A stretch of 64,000 nucleotides of DNA from Candidatus Methylobacter favarea (GCF_902806695.1 NZ_CADCXN010000080.1:46941-110940); one strand, 5' to 3'. Shown: positions 26,322-36,154, counted from the first letter of the stretch. A program made the numbers and translations. Notes: generated from the letters alone by a model not told the origin.

Positions 26322-27689
26322 CTAGGCGTATAGGCTCAGCAAGCCTTGACTGATCACAGCCTGTCCATTTTCAATGTCTTCAACAAGCTCACTCACTCCT
26401 TCCGCAGCACCACTTGTATTCCCCCCGGAAGGGCCGCCATCCCCGGCTGTTTGAGAAAAACCTTGTGAGGATGACCGCCCTTGATCTGAAGCGGCCTGTT
26501 GAAAAATATTTACATCCACCAGATTAAGTTGCTGGGAGCTCATCATTTCCCGCAATCTTGGCACAGAAGCTTCAAGGGCTTCTCTTACTGCGCCATGCTG
26601 GGCGGAAAAGGTAACGGTCGCCTGATCCTGATTAATATCGATACGAACCGAGAGTGGCCCAAGATGCTGTGGATTAAGCCTGATTTCCGCCGCCGATACG
26701 GCCTTGTTATTCATCCATATGATCCTGTCGCCCAAGTCCTTGCTCCAGTCCGGATGGGCTAAAGGTTTTATGATTGCCGGCACATCGGCTCTGGCAGCAA
26801 GCGGCTTGTCAAGCTGAGCCATATCATGAATCTGCTGAGGCGCTGCTTTATCGATGACTGATTTATCCATGCCTAAGGAGGCAGGCTGGCGCTCATTTAC
26901 TAGCGCTTTTTCGAAGGCGTTCAAGTCAATCCCTTGCTGTTTATCCTGAGCCGATGCATTGAAGTCGGCTGTCAGGAAGCTATCTGAAGCCATCTCCTCT
27001 TCAGGCAAATTCAATTTATTATCCGCCGCCAGCGGTTTTAAAAAAGACGAGGCCGCATTTTCTTTAATGACAGCGTCCTTTGCCGAACTATCATCCATTT
27101 TTTTTTCAGCAGGTTTGGCTTCAGGAAGAAGCCATGCCGTCAATAACTGTAAAAGCGCTGCGGAATTTTCAACATCCGTTTGGGAATCACCGCTTTGATC
27201 TTCTGTGGCGTCTTCTATTTTTTCGGTACTCAAGCTGCTGGCCAATTGGCGAGGATCCGGCTGAGGCGGAACATTTATCACCGCCGCCTTATCCATATTT
27301 TGACTTGCGGCCGCTTTTTCGGCCGCCGCTATGGATTTTATCATATCAACCAACGCAGCCGAATTTGCTTCAGGGTCTGCCTGTTCATTTATTTTACAGG
27401 ACACCGGCAACTCCTTGCCCAGCAAAGCGGCAAGTTCTTGCAGATCATCTCTGCTCTGAAATACGCCGTTACCGTTTATGACGCTAGTAATTTTGGACTG
27501 GGCAAAATCTTGCAACTGCTTAGGCAATTCACCCCGGTTGATTGCAGCGCTCAACAGGGCTGCCTGTTCCGTCAATGTGCCGGTAAAACTTTCGGGAGCA
27601 GCATTATTGCCTGAGAGAAGCGCCGATACGCGCTCAGATGAAGGGGCGCCCGATAACGAAGATAATGAGTTTACACCTGCAATAGCCAT
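26322..27689 (-). CDS. fliK: Flagellar hook-length control protein FliK
   Basis: A 455-aa secreted ruler protein that sets hook length and triggers export specificity switching. The long N-terminal part is low in order, rich in Ala/Ser/Asp and poorly conserved, as usual. The C-terminal Flg_hook domain is clear: EIRLNPQHLGPLSVRIDINQ and VREALEASVPRLREMMSSQQ, LNLVDVNI. Last gene of the fliE-K series, 38 nt after fliJ. Confidence 0.88.
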   Translation of the reverse strand: MAIAGVNSLSSLSGAPSSERVSALLSGNNAAPESFTGTLTEQAALLSAAINRGELPKQLQDFAQSKITSVINGNGVFQSRDDLQELAALLGKELPVSCKINEQADPEANSAALVDMIKSIAAAEKAAASQNMDKAAVINVPPQPDPRQLASSLSTEKIEDATEDQSGDSQTDVENSAALLQLLTAWLLPEAKPAEKKMDDSSAKDAVIKENAASSFLKPLAADNKLNLPEEEMASDSFLTADFNASAQDKQQGIDLNAFEKALVNERQPASLGMDKSVIDKAAPQQIHDMAQLDKPLAARADVPAIIKPLAHPDWSKDLGDRIIWMNNKAVSAAEIRLNPQHLGPLSVRIDINQDQATVTFSAQHGAVREALEASVPRLREMMSSQQLNLVDVNIFQQAASDQGRSSSQGFSQTAGDGGPSGGNTSGAAEGVSELVEDIENGQAVISQGLLSLYA

Positions 27690-27727
27690 GATTAATTCTT
27701 CCTAAATCTAAATTATCGTATAAGGTT

Positions 27728-28186
27728 TTAAGCATTTCCCATGCCGCCGGAACTATTCCGCCCGGTTCTGGCAGCCCGTTCATCCAGCTCCCGCTGTTCG
27801 CTTCTGGCTTCCTCCCTGGCCTCTACGGCCAAAGCGGAATCGCACACTTTCTGCAAACTCCGGGTATGTTGGCGCAGCGCTTCCCATAGTTTTCTTTTTG
27901 CCAGTACCTCCGTTTCACCCAGGCGCAAGGCCTGTTCCTGTCCTGATATGGCCTTATTGAGCTTGTCAATAAATGATCTGAATTCCAGCAACTGTTCAAC
28001 GTTGACGCCCCGGGCTGCGCGCTGATCAAATTTATCCTGATAGTCCTGCCGGTATTTTCTTAAACCTTGCACCTGGATCTGCATTGCCAGCAGTTTTTTC
28101 TGAGCTGCTCCCCATGCTTCCAGCGCATTTTTTTCCTGAGCCGCTTTAAGCTCGACAATGGTTTTAATACGCCGGGATTTTTTCAT
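27728..28186 (-). CDS. fliJ: Flagellar export chaperone FliJ
   Basis: A 152-aa, almost entirely helical antiparallel coiled-coil protein (KSRRIKTIVELKAAQEKNAL at the start, many Gln/Glu/Arg). It couples the FliI ATPase ring to the export gate and ferries chaperones. Overlaps fliI by an ATGA junction. Identification rests on length, coiled coil and position between fliI and fliK. Confidence 0.85.
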   Translation of the reverse strand: MKKSRRIKTIVELKAAQEKNALEAWGAAQKKLLAMQIQVQGLRKYRQDYQDKFDQRAARGVNVEQLLEFRSFIDKLNKAISGQEQALRLGETEVLAKRKLWEALRQHTRSLQKVCDSALAVEAREEARSEQRELDERAARTGRNSSGGMGNA

Positions 28187-29550
28187 TGACTGGCTGCCGT
28201 TCTGTTTAGATCTAGCAAAATTTCCAATTCACTTAGACTGCGGCTTATATCAACCGGCTCATTCATGTCCTGCTGCAAAAACTCCAGAATTGCTGCATTT
28301 TTTTCAATCGCCTTGTCAATGCGCGGATCAGCCCCGGCCTGGTAAGCGCCGACACTGATTAAATCGCGGTTTTGCTGATAAAGTGAATACAACCGTCTGA
28401 CATCACGCGCCATTTGCAGATGCCGGGGAGTAACAATATCCGGCATCACCCGGCTGACTGACGCTTCTATGTCTATGGCCGGAAAATGACCTGCTTCCGC
28501 CAGGCTTCTGGACAAGACGATATGACCATCCAGCACCCCTCTGGCCGCATCGGCAACAGGATCATTATTATCATCACCCTCTGTCAGGACGGTATAAAAA
28601 GCGGTTATTGATCCCCCGTTTTTATTGCCGTTACCGGCCCGTTCCACGAGATGCGGCAACCTTGCAAAAACCGAAGGCGGATAGCCCCGCGTCGCAGGCG
28701 GTTCATCTATGGCCAGGGCAATTTCGCGGTGCGCCTGGGCATAGCGCGTCAGTGAGTCCATCAGCAGCAGCACATCAAGCCCCTGATCACGAAAATATTC
28801 GGCGATACTGGTTGCCAGCAGCGCTCCCTGTACGCGCATCAACGGCGGACAATCGGCAGGCGTAGCAACCACCACGGCCCTTTTCAGGCCTTCTTCGCCT
28901 AAAATTTTCTGGACAAATTCATTGACTTCGCGCCCCCGCTCGCCAATCAAGCTGACAACCACAATATCGGCGGTAGTAAATTTTGTCATCATACCCAACA
29001 GCACGCTCTTGCCCACGCCGGTGCCGGCAAACAGGCCCATACGCTGGCCCCGGCCAACGCAAAGTATTGAGTTTATCGCCCTTACCCCGACATCGAGCGC
29101 TTCACATATCTGTTTTCTCGATAAAGGATTTATAGGACTGCCATTGAGCGACATCAGCCTGTCGGTTTTAAACGGCCCTTTATCATCAAGCGGGTTGCCG
29201 GCGCCATCCAGAACCCGGCCCAGCAAACCGTAGCCCACTCGCGCCAGACTGTTTTTACCCAAAGGTATAACGCGGCAATCGGGTTCGAGCCCATGCAGTT
29301 CTCCTGTCGGCATTAAAAAGACCCGCTCTCCGGAAAAACCCACCACTTCCGCTTCAATCTTCCGGCCGCTTTTAGTTTCAATGCGGCAGCGCGAGCCAAT
29401 GGCGGCTCTGCATCCTACCGCCTCCAGCGTCAATCCGACCATACGGGAAAGCTTGCCTTCAACAATAAGTTCCGGTGTTTCTGCGAGTCTTTCATAGTAA
29501 GGCTTTAATTGTTTCAGCCAACGCTGTGACCGATCTATAGCGGGCGTCAT
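28183..29550 (-). CDS. fliI: Flagellum-specific ATPase FliI
   Basis: F1-beta-like ATPase of the flagellar type III export machine. Walker A is GLFAGTGVGKSVLLGM (around residues 170-185), Walker B LLLMDSLTRYAQA, and DEPPATRGYPPSVFARLP is the family signature. 455 aa, normal length. Overlaps fliH upstream and fliJ downstream by 4 nt each, so the three export parts are translationally linked. Confidence 0.95.
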   Translation of the reverse strand: MTPAIDRSQRWLKQLKPYYERLAETPELIVEGKLSRMVGLTLEAVGCRAAIGSRCRIETKSGRKIEAEVVGFSGERVFLMPTGELHGLEPDCRVIPLGKNSLARVGYGLLGRVLDGAGNPLDDKGPFKTDRLMSLNGSPINPLSRKQICEALDVGVRAINSILCVGRGQRMGLFAGTGVGKSVLLGMMTKFTTADIVVVSLIGERGREVNEFVQKILGEEGLKRAVVVATPADCPPLMRVQGALLATSIAEYFRDQGLDVLLLMDSLTRYAQAHREIALAIDEPPATRGYPPSVFARLPHLVERAGNGNKNGGSITAFYTVLTEGDDNNDPVADAARGVLDGHIVLSRSLAEAGHFPAIDIEASVSRVMPDIVTPRHLQMARDVRRLYSLYQQNRDLISVGAYQAGADPRIDKAIEKNAAILEFLQQDMNEPVDISRSLSELEILLDLNRTAASQ

Positions 29551-30251
29551 GGACTTCTGTCCTGTTCCCGCTCACCTCCCAATATCGTCGCTATAACGGC
29601 GGTCAGGCGATTTTCTATCGTTGCATCAACATGCGAAACTTCGGTATTGACTTTGCAGCCGCCGCGCGTAATCAAAGGATCCTCGATTACTCCCCACGGC
29701 GGGGACATCTCATCCAGCGACAAGGCAGCCCGCACCAATTCAGCATCTTCAGGATGCAAATGCAAGCTAATCTGTTGTGACGATAACGGCAGCACATTTA
29801 TGCCGGCCCTGACCGCGGCAACCACCTGCCCCGGATCGAGTTTAATTTCCCGGCGTATTAGTTGCGTGGCAATACCTATGGCCAGTTTGACCAGCTCTTT
29901 TTCTACTTCTTCATCCAGCGTTTTAAGCGGCTGGTTCAAGGAGTCAACAAGCATGACAAATTCGGCTGCCTGTTTCTGCATTAAATGCAAATTTTCCTCA
30001 TAGCCTCTTTTTGAACCTTCGGCAAAACCCTGCTCAAAGCCTTCATTTTTGCCCTGGGCAAAAGCTTCGCCATAGGCCTGCTTTTGCATCGCTTCAATAT
30101 CGCCGGCGGTCAAGACCGGCGCCTGCTCTGCTTCAAAACTTACCGGCTCAGATTTTCCGTTTACATTCGCCCCGGAGACATCAGGCATATCCCATAAGCT
30201 TAACGCTGACAGTTCAGAGGCAGAGAAGCCTGCCGCTTTAGATGAATTCAT
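29547..30251 (-). CDS. fliH: Flagellar assembly protein FliH
   Basis: Negative regulator and stator-like partner of FliI. A Gly-rich helical repeat region shows the FliH pattern of small residues (GEAFAQGKNEGFEQGFAEGS) near the middle; the C-terminal domain includes LAIGIATQLIRREIKL and LHLHPEDAELVRAAL. I chose ATG 30251 (MNSSKAAGFSASELSAL), which overlaps the fliG stop by 14 nt; an ATG at 30281 would extend further into fliG. Confidence 0.9.
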   Translation of the reverse strand: MNSSKAAGFSASELSALSLWDMPDVSGANVNGKSEPVSFEAEQAPVLTAGDIEAMQKQAYGEAFAQGKNEGFEQGFAEGSKRGYEENLHLMQKQAAEFVMLVDSLNQPLKTLDEEVEKELVKLAIGIATQLIRREIKLDPGQVVAAVRAGINVLPLSSQQISLHLHPEDAELVRAALSLDEMSPPWGVIEDPLITRGGCKVNTEVSHVDATIENRLTAVIATILGGEREQDRSP

Positions 30252-31233
30252 CGCCACCGCCCAGCATGATTTCCCCGGCATCGGCCAATTTTTTGACGAT
30301 GCTCAATATATCCTTCTGAGCCAGTTCCACTTCGCTCAATTTGGCCGGCGGCGAAGCTGCCAGATCATCCCGCAGCATTTCCGCCGCCCGTTTGGACATA
30401 TTGCTGAATATTTTTTCCTTAAGAGGTTCCCCGACCCCGCGCAAGGCCAGCAACAACTGGCTTGTCGGTATTTCGCGCAGCAATGTCTGCATGCCTCTTT
30501 CATCCATTAGCGCCAGATCTTCAAATACAAACATCTTTTCCTGGATCTCCTGAGCCAATTCCGCCCTGTGCTCGGAAATCTCGGCTATCACGAGATCGCT
30601 GGCAGAACCTTCCATGAAATTCAGAATATTGGCAGCCGCATCGATACCGCCGATCGTGGTAGATTTGACATTGTCACTGCCAGTCAGCTGTTTTTCCATA
30701 ATTTGATCCAGCTCACGCAAGGCATGCGGCTGCACCCCTTTCATCGTTGCGATTCTCATCAGCAGATCGGTACGCATATTTTCAGGTAAAAACATCATGA
30801 CTTCAGCCGCCTGGTCACTGTCCAGCAAAGACAGGATGGTCGCGATAATTTGCGGATGCTCGAGACGAATCATATCGGCGATTGACCGGGTATCCAGCCA
30901 CTTCAACTGCTCAATGCCTTTGGTGCTGCCGCCCTGCAAGATCCGGTCAAGGATGCTGTTGGCCTTATCTGCGCCCAGTGCGCTGATCAATACATTGCGG
31001 ATATAAGAATCGGTATCCATTCCCAATGAAGTCTGATTTCTTACCGCAAGGATAAATTCCTCCAGTACAAGATCAACCATATCGGGGGAAATATCGCCGA
31101 CGCTGGCCATCGTGGTGCCCAGTATCTGCACTTCGCGCGGATTCATGTGCATTAAAACCGCCGCGGCTCTTTCCTGTCCCAATCCCAGCAACAATACTGC
31201 CGCGCGTTCAGATTGATTTAACTCTTTAACCAT
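30238..31233 (-). CDS. fliG: Flagellar motor switch protein FliG
   Basis: Rotor protein on the FliF ring that meets the stator and sets rotation direction. 331 aa with N (SERAAVLLLGLGQERAAAVL), middle (EHPQIIATILSLLDSDQAAE) and C-terminal domains; the last holds the charged torque helix region (KRAAEMLRDDLAASPPAKL). Overlaps fliF by 8 nt. Confidence 0.95.
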   Translation of the reverse strand: MVKELNQSERAAVLLLGLGQERAAAVLMHMNPREVQILGTTMASVGDISPDMVDLVLEEFILAVRNQTSLGMDTDSYIRNVLISALGADKANSILDRILQGGSTKGIEQLKWLDTRSIADMIRLEHPQIIATILSLLDSDQAAEVMMFLPENMRTDLLMRIATMKGVQPHALRELDQIMEKQLTGSDNVKSTTIGGIDAAANILNFMEGSASDLVIAEISEHRAELAQEIQEKMFVFEDLALMDERGMQTLLREIPTSQLLLALRGVGEPLKEKIFSNMSKRAAEMLRDDLAASPPAKLSEVELAQKDILSIVKKLADAGEIMLGGGDEFI

Positions 31234-32998
31234 CTTTTCTGATCCATGATTTAATGACTTGCGCTACTATTTTCGGATCATCCTCAACCAGTTTCTTGAC
31301 ATATTGCAGCCGATGTTCGTAGCTTTGCGGCGCTTCAAGAAGCAACATATCTTCCTGCTCATTGGCCAATGCAGCATTGGCCTTTTGTTGAGGGGCCGGA
31401 ACGGCAACAGGAATACCGTCCTTGTCATAACTGACCGTCCCGCCCATTGCAGCTGCCTGCGCCTGTGCCTCTGCCAAGGCAGCGGCTTTTCTGTCTTCTG
31501 CATTAAGGCCGGCCAGTCCGCGCATCGTCGGCCGCAGCACGCCGAAAAGCAGAAATAATACAGCTGATACCGCAGCGGCCTGTTTCATTAAATCAAGAAA
31601 CCAGCCTTGTTCCCAAACCGGAATTTCCGGCAACGCCTCGAGTTCTTCGGGCGTTTTGAAGGCCACATTAGTGACAGTCACCTGATCGCCCCGGCTGCTG
31701 TCAAAACCGACCGCCTGTTTCACGAGATCACTCAAGCGGTTCAGGTCTTCCTGGACATATGTCTGGGTTTTTATCGCTCCATCTGCCTGAGCCATATGGC
31801 GATCGTCAACGACTACGGCAACGGATAACCGGCGCAAAACGCCGCTAGCCAGACGCGTATGGGTAATCGTTTTATCCAGCTCGAAATTGCGGGTTGAATT
31901 TTTAGTGGCTGAACCGGGAGCCTTTGCAGGAGCGGCCGCTGCTGAATCCGGGCTTGCAGCTGAATTTTGCGGAGCTGTCGTTTCCGGAGCAACACCGGCA
32001 GGAGCAGGCTGGTTGGATAAGGCCCCCGGAATGCCCTGAACAGCAGGCAGCGTGCTTTGCTCTTCGGAAGTTTGTTCACTTCTTAAGGCCGGCAAATCAG
32101 GATTGAATATTTCCTGGGTCCGGTCAGTCTCGGTAAAATCCAAATCGGCTGAAATTTGCGCACGCATTCCAGCGCTGCCCACCAGGGGCGACAAAATATT
32201 TTCAATCCTGTCCATCAGATGTTCTTCAATAGCTTTCTTGTAGTCAAATTGTTTGGAGGTCAAATTAACTTCTGCTGAGGAATCATGGCTATTTAGCAAC
32301 TGGCCTTTTTGGTCTACTACGGTCACTTGTCCTGATTCGAGCTGCGGCACACTGGCAGCCACCAGGTGAATAATCGATTCAATCTGGCCTTTATCCAGCG
32401 TGCGTCCCTGGTATAAATTGACCATGACTGAAGCACTGGGCTTCTTGCGCTCCCGCACAAACACCGACTGTACAGGCAGAGCCAACAGCACTCTGGCCGT
32501 TTTTACACTCTGAATAGCCATAATCGTGCGCGCGATTTCACCTTCCAGAGCCCGCTGAAAGCGCAGCATTTCGACGCTTTTGCTAGAACCGAAGCCCTGA
32601 TCCTTGTCCAGTAGTTCATAACCCAGGCTGTTGCTACGGGGCAAGCCTGACGCCGCTAGCTTAAGCCTGACCTCATTCACCTCATCAATCGGCACCATAA
32701 TCGCTCCGGAACCGGCTTCGACTTTATACTTAATGCCCTGCTGGTCCAGCACTTCAAGAATTTCAGCCATATCTTTCTCGCCGATTTCGGCAAACAAGCG
32801 CCCGTAAGAGGGCGACTGGGACCATAGCACCAGGGCAACGCCGATAGCGACGCTAAAGGCCAGGCCGAGCATTAATCCCAGCTGGCGGGCAATAGTCAGA
32901 CCCGCCAGACCTTTGATGGCTGGATGAGCCTCGGCTGTTGCCGTTAAGGCCTGCTGAATCGAAGCGCCAACCATATTATTACGAACTTGTTCACTCAT
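31226..32998 (-). CDS. fliF: Flagellar MS-ring protein FliF
   Basis: A 590-aa protein forming the membrane/supramembrane ring, the base on which the motor is built. Two membrane helices are seen near residues 43-65 (LGLMLGLAFSVAIGVALVLW) and 470-490 (AAAVSAVLFLLFGVLRP). YscJ-type ring motifs lie between (KVEAGSGAIMVPIDEVNEVR). The segment around 320-370 is an Ala/Pro-rich linker. The C-terminal tail (LQYVKKLVEDDPKIVAQVIK) binds FliG. Confidence 0.95.
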   Translation of the reverse strand: MSEQVRNNMVGASIQQALTATAEAHPAIKGLAGLTIARQLGLMLGLAFSVAIGVALVLWSQSPSYGRLFAEIGEKDMAEILEVLDQQGIKYKVEAGSGAIMVPIDEVNEVRLKLAASGLPRSNSLGYELLDKDQGFGSSKSVEMLRFQRALEGEIARTIMAIQSVKTARVLLALPVQSVFVRERKKPSASVMVNLYQGRTLDKGQIESIIHLVAASVPQLESGQVTVVDQKGQLLNSHDSSAEVNLTSKQFDYKKAIEEHLMDRIENILSPLVGSAGMRAQISADLDFTETDRTQEIFNPDLPALRSEQTSEEQSTLPAVQGIPGALSNQPAPAGVAPETTAPQNSAASPDSAAAAPAKAPGSATKNSTRNFELDKTITHTRLASGVLRRLSVAVVVDDRHMAQADGAIKTQTYVQEDLNRLSDLVKQAVGFDSSRGDQVTVTNVAFKTPEELEALPEIPVWEQGWFLDLMKQAAAVSAVLFLLFGVLRPTMRGLAGLNAEDRKAAALAEAQAQAAAMGGTVSYDKDGIPVAVPAPQQKANAALANEQEDMLLLEAPQSYEHRLQYVKKLVEDDPKIVAQVIKSWIRKDG

Positions 32999-33043
32999 TT
33001 TTGATTTTATGCAGAAATGTATTTACAGATGCCATTAGCCGCG

Positions 33044-33352
33044 CTACATGGGCATATTCATGACATCCTGATAGGCTTCCACCAGTTTATTTCTGACTTG
33101 CAGCATAGCCTGAAACGAAACGCTTGCTTTCTGGGTGGCCACCATCACTTCGGCCAAACTGACATTTGCCTCGCCGGTCTCAAAAGCTGCCGCCATTTTT
33201 CCGGCAGCCTGCTGAGTATCATTAACGGAATCAATAGACTGTTTTAACAAGGCCGAGAAATCAGCAGGGCCCTCCTCCTGCACTGGACTGCCCGCTTCCA
33301 GTGACATAGCCCGCATTTGGGCTAAAATCCGGTTTACATTCATATCACTCAT
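33044..33352 (-). CDS. fliE: Flagellar hook-basal body protein FliE
   Basis: A 102-aa rod-base protein linking the MS ring and rod. The C-terminal helix [20 protein letters not shown] and [17 protein letters not shown] is characteristic. It heads the fliEFGHIJK transcription unit, with a sigma-54-type promoter 46 nt upstream. Confidence 0.92.
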   Translation of the reverse strand: MSDMNVNRILAQMRAMSLEAGSPVQEEGPADFSALLKQSIDSVNDTQQAAGKMAAAFETGEANVSLAEVMVATQKASVSFQAMLQVRNKLVEAYQDVMNMPM

Positions 33353-33397
33353 TGGCTTCCTCTTGCGATCCTGGTTCAGACATTTTCTAAAATTCAG

Positions 33398-33412
33398 GCA
33401 TTATTGATGCCA
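33398..33412 (-). promoter_or_regulatory. Sigma-54 promoter for fliE operon
   Basis: TGGCATCAATAATGC on the minus strand has the invariant GG and GC separated by 10 nt. It lies in the 64-nt gap between fleR and fliE, as expected for a FleR-activated class III promoter. Confidence 0.72.
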
Positions 33413-33416
33413 CAGC

Positions 33417-34811
33417 TCAGCACGGAAGAGTAATGCCGGCCTCTTTTATCCTTGCCATTTTGTATCTGAGCGTTCGGGGGCTAATCCCCAGTTTTTCGGC
33501 GGTGGTTTTACGATTGCCGTTTTCCATCTGCAAGGTCTGTAAAATCATGTTTTCTTCAGCGCAACGGACACTCTCGCCCAGACCTGCTGCCTGAGTTTCC
33601 TCATTGCTGCTCGCTGCTCCCTGGCAGTTTGTTCCAGCATCAGAAGACTGGCTGCTAATCACCGCACCCATTGAACCGCCTTCTTCAAACACCAGGTCTT
33701 CAGCGGTAATGCTGTCTCCTGTCCGTAAAATCAGGGCCCGCTGGATCACATTATCCAATTCCCTGACATTTCCAGGCCAGTAATAAGCCAGCATTTTTTT
33801 AACCGCTTCCTTATCAAATGCCGGCAATGTTTTGCCTGGCCCGCTATGGCGCTGAATGAATCCGCTTGCCAGCGGCAAAATATCGCCGGGCCGGCTGCGC
33901 AAGGGCGGAATATGAATGGGAAAAACACTGAGCCGATAATACAAATCTTCTCTGAATCGCCCCAGCTCCAGCTGATCTTTTAAATTCTGATTGGTGGCCG
34001 CCAAAATTCTGACAGTCAGCCTGATTTTCTTATGACTGCCGAGGCGCTCCACTTCTTTCTCCTGCAATACCCGCAATAATTTCGCTTGCAAGGCCAAATC
34101 CATTTCGGCTATTTCATCCAGCAACAGCGTACCTTCCTGGGCCTGTTCAAATTTACCCGGCATAGCCTGAACAGAGCCGGTAAAAGCGCCTTTTTCATAA
34201 CCGAACAGCATTGCTTCGAGCATGTTTTCAGGAATTGCCGCGCAGTTCACGGCAATAAAAGGCCCGCGAAAATAAGTTGAATTCTGATGGATATACCGGG
34301 CTATTACTTCTTTACCGGTACCGCTTTCGCCCTGCAATAAAACACTGGCATCGGTCTTTGCCACTTTTGATATGAGCGCATACAATTTTTTCATGCTGTC
34401 GTCGTGAACGATTCTTTTATTGGCAGCGGAATTGGCCTGTTTCGGGCCAGCCATAACATAAGCAGCGACTTTCCTGACCAGATCCTTCGCTTCAAAGGGC
34501 TTGATAAGATAATCGCAAGCCCCTGCCTGCATGGCTTCTACTGCCTTCGGAATCGTGCCGTAAGCCGTCATCAGCACTACGGGTGTTTCAGAATAGCTGG
34601 CGTGCATGGTTTTCAATAACTGAAAGCCATCCATTACCGGCATCTGCACATCGCTGACGACCAGTTTAAATTGGCTGAGCGCCAGTCGGGTTAACGCTTC
34701 AGCGCCAGTGCCCGCAGACATGACTCGATACCCCTCCAGCTCCAGCGTCTCGCAAAGCGCCTCGCATAAGGCCGGATCATCCTCAACAATCAACACATCA
34801 TACTGTTTCAT
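33417..34811 (-). CDS. fleR: Sigma-54 response regulator FleR
   Basis: A 464-aa regulator with receiver (Asp in VVSDVQMPVMDG), AAA+ domain (Walker [42 protein letters not shown]) and a Fis-type helix-turn-helix (NRKTTAEKLGISPRTLRYKM). The sigma-54 contact loop reads GAFTGS instead of GAFTGA. It should be phosphorylated by FleS and switch on basal-body genes including fliE. Overlaps fleS by an ATGA junction. Confidence 0.93.
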   Translation of the reverse strand: MKQYDVLIVEDDPALCEALCETLELEGYRVMSAGTGAEALTRLALSQFKLVVSDVQMPVMDGFQLLKTMHASYSETPVVLMTAYGTIPKAVEAMQAGACDYLIKPFEAKDLVRKVAAYVMAGPKQANSAANKRIVHDDSMKKLYALISKVAKTDASVLLQGESGTGKEVIARYIHQNSTYFRGPFIAVNCAAIPENMLEAMLFGYEKGAFTGSVQAMPGKFEQAQEGTLLLDEIAEMDLALQAKLLRVLQEKEVERLGSHKKIRLTVRILAATNQNLKDQLELGRFREDLYYRLSVFPIHIPPLRSRPGDILPLASGFIQRHSGPGKTLPAFDKEAVKKMLAYYWPGNVRELDNVIQRALILRTGDSITAEDLVFEEGGSMGAVISSQSSDAGTNCQGAASSNEETQAAGLGESVRCAEENMILQTLQMENGNRKTTAEKLGISPRTLRYKMARIKEAGITLPC

Positions 34812-36064
34812 AACATCGCCTTCTGATTGCGGTTTTTATTATGATTTCTACCCGAGAACCCTCCCGGCAACGAAAATCGCTCCCGGTTTATACAAGGAAT
34901 ATCTAAAGCAAAAATCGCCCCTTCGCCCGGTCTGGACTCGGCCTGCACATGACCGCCATGGGCCTTGATTACACTATTGACGACTGCCAGCCCTAAGCCT
35001 GTACCGTTTGTTTTAGTCGTAAAAAAAGGCTCAAAAACCCGTTGACATGCCGCATTGGCAATGCCCGGCCCATTATCCTTAATGACAATGCGCAGATGAT
35101 CATTCAGCTGATCCACCGAGAGTTGTATAATTCCGGCCTGACCCACCGCATCAACGGCATTATTCAATATATTCATCAATGCGCCGCGCAATGCGTTTTG
35201 ATTGCCCAGCATTTCATCGTCAAAGGCGTGATTAATAATCTTCAAATCAATTTTCTTGCGGCCTGCATAATCTTTAAATGCTTCGCTTAGATAATCAAGC
35301 AGCTGCGCCAGTGAAAAAGTCTCCATAGCCAACCGGCCGTCCCTGGCAAAAATCAGCATATCGTTAACCTGCTTTTCCAGAAACTGTAAACGTTCAAGAA
35401 TTTTTTCTGAAAAACGGCTGCGTTTTTCATTATCCAGCACCGAGTTATTCATTTGCGAGGCATACAATATCGCCGTTGCCAGCGGCGTTCTGACCTGATG
35501 GGCCATGCTCGCCACCATTTCCCCCATTGCTGATAACTGCTTTTGCTGATTCAGCATGTCCTGCAAGCTGCGCATTTCACTGACATCCGACAGCAAAACA
35601 ATTTGTCCTGAATTATTTTCCAGATGACGGCAAGTCATATTCACCCGCTTGCCATTTGGCAAACGATATTCATGGGGATTGTCAACAACGGCAAGCAGAC
35701 TGCGCGCAATAACGTCGGGCCAGATCTGTCCCAGCAGCGGCTGCTCTAAAAAATCAATCGCGACCGCGTTGCAGTCCAGAATTTTTCCCCTTATATCGAG
35801 CACTATGACCGCGGCAGGAAGCGCGGCCAGTATCTTTTCCAAACGGCTTGCCAGCCTTTCTTTTTCCTCTAGCGTTTTAAGTCGTTCACTATGGGCAAAA
35901 GCCAGTTCCTTATTCAGTTTTGCAACCTGCTCTTCCAGGCCTTGATAGGAAACGGACAGGTGCTGCGACAGTTCGTTAAAAATGCGGAAAGCATCGGTGA
36001 GTTGTTCAGTTTTTTGAGTTTTATTAACAGGAGAGGTATTCATGAGAGTCGGTTTATTTTTCAT
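34808..36064 (-). CDS. fleS: Flagellar sensor histidine kinase FleS
   Basis: A 418-aa soluble kinase: N-terminal coiled coil, a PAS domain (about residues 85-160, LAALPAAVIVLDIRGKILDC), HisKA with MASMAHQVRTPLATAILYAS, and HATPase with NILNNAVDAVGQAG, IKDNGPGIA and GTGLGLAVVNSVIKAHGG. No membrane segment, so it senses an internal, assembly-related cue as in Pseudomonas. ATG 36064 is used; ATG 36043 would fit better with the sigma-54 promoter just upstream. Confidence 0.93.
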   Translation of the reverse strand: MKNKPTLMNTSPVNKTQKTEQLTDAFRIFNELSQHLSVSYQGLEEQVAKLNKELAFAHSERLKTLEEKERLASRLEKILAALPAAVIVLDIRGKILDCNAVAIDFLEQPLLGQIWPDVIARSLLAVVDNPHEYRLPNGKRVNMTCRHLENNSGQIVLLSDVSEMRSLQDMLNQQKQLSAMGEMVASMAHQVRTPLATAILYASQMNNSVLDNEKRSRFSEKILERLQFLEKQVNDMLIFARDGRLAMETFSLAQLLDYLSEAFKDYAGRKKIDLKIINHAFDDEMLGNQNALRGALMNILNNAVDAVGQAGIIQLSVDQLNDHLRIVIKDNGPGIANAACQRVFEPFFTTKTNGTGLGLAVVNSVIKAHGGHVQAESRPGEGAIFALDIPCINRERFSLPGGFSGRNHNKNRNQKAML

Positions 36065-36076
36065 ACCATAAACAAA

Positions 36077-36092
36077 GCAAAAAGCAGACCAA
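36077..36092 (-). promoter_or_regulatory. Sigma-54 promoter for fleSR
   Basis: TTGGTCTGCTTTTTGC on the minus strand: GG-N10-GC with TTGC at -12. The predicted transcription start falls 2 nt or so before the annotated fleS ATG 36064, which favours the downstream ATG 36043 or a nearly leaderless message. Its place between fleQ and fleS fits FleQ-dependent control. Confidence 0.68.
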
Positions 36093-36154
36093 ACAATTAT
36101 TTATTTGATTTTCAATCACTTGACATAGAATGACAAGAAATTGACTCGCGGCCG

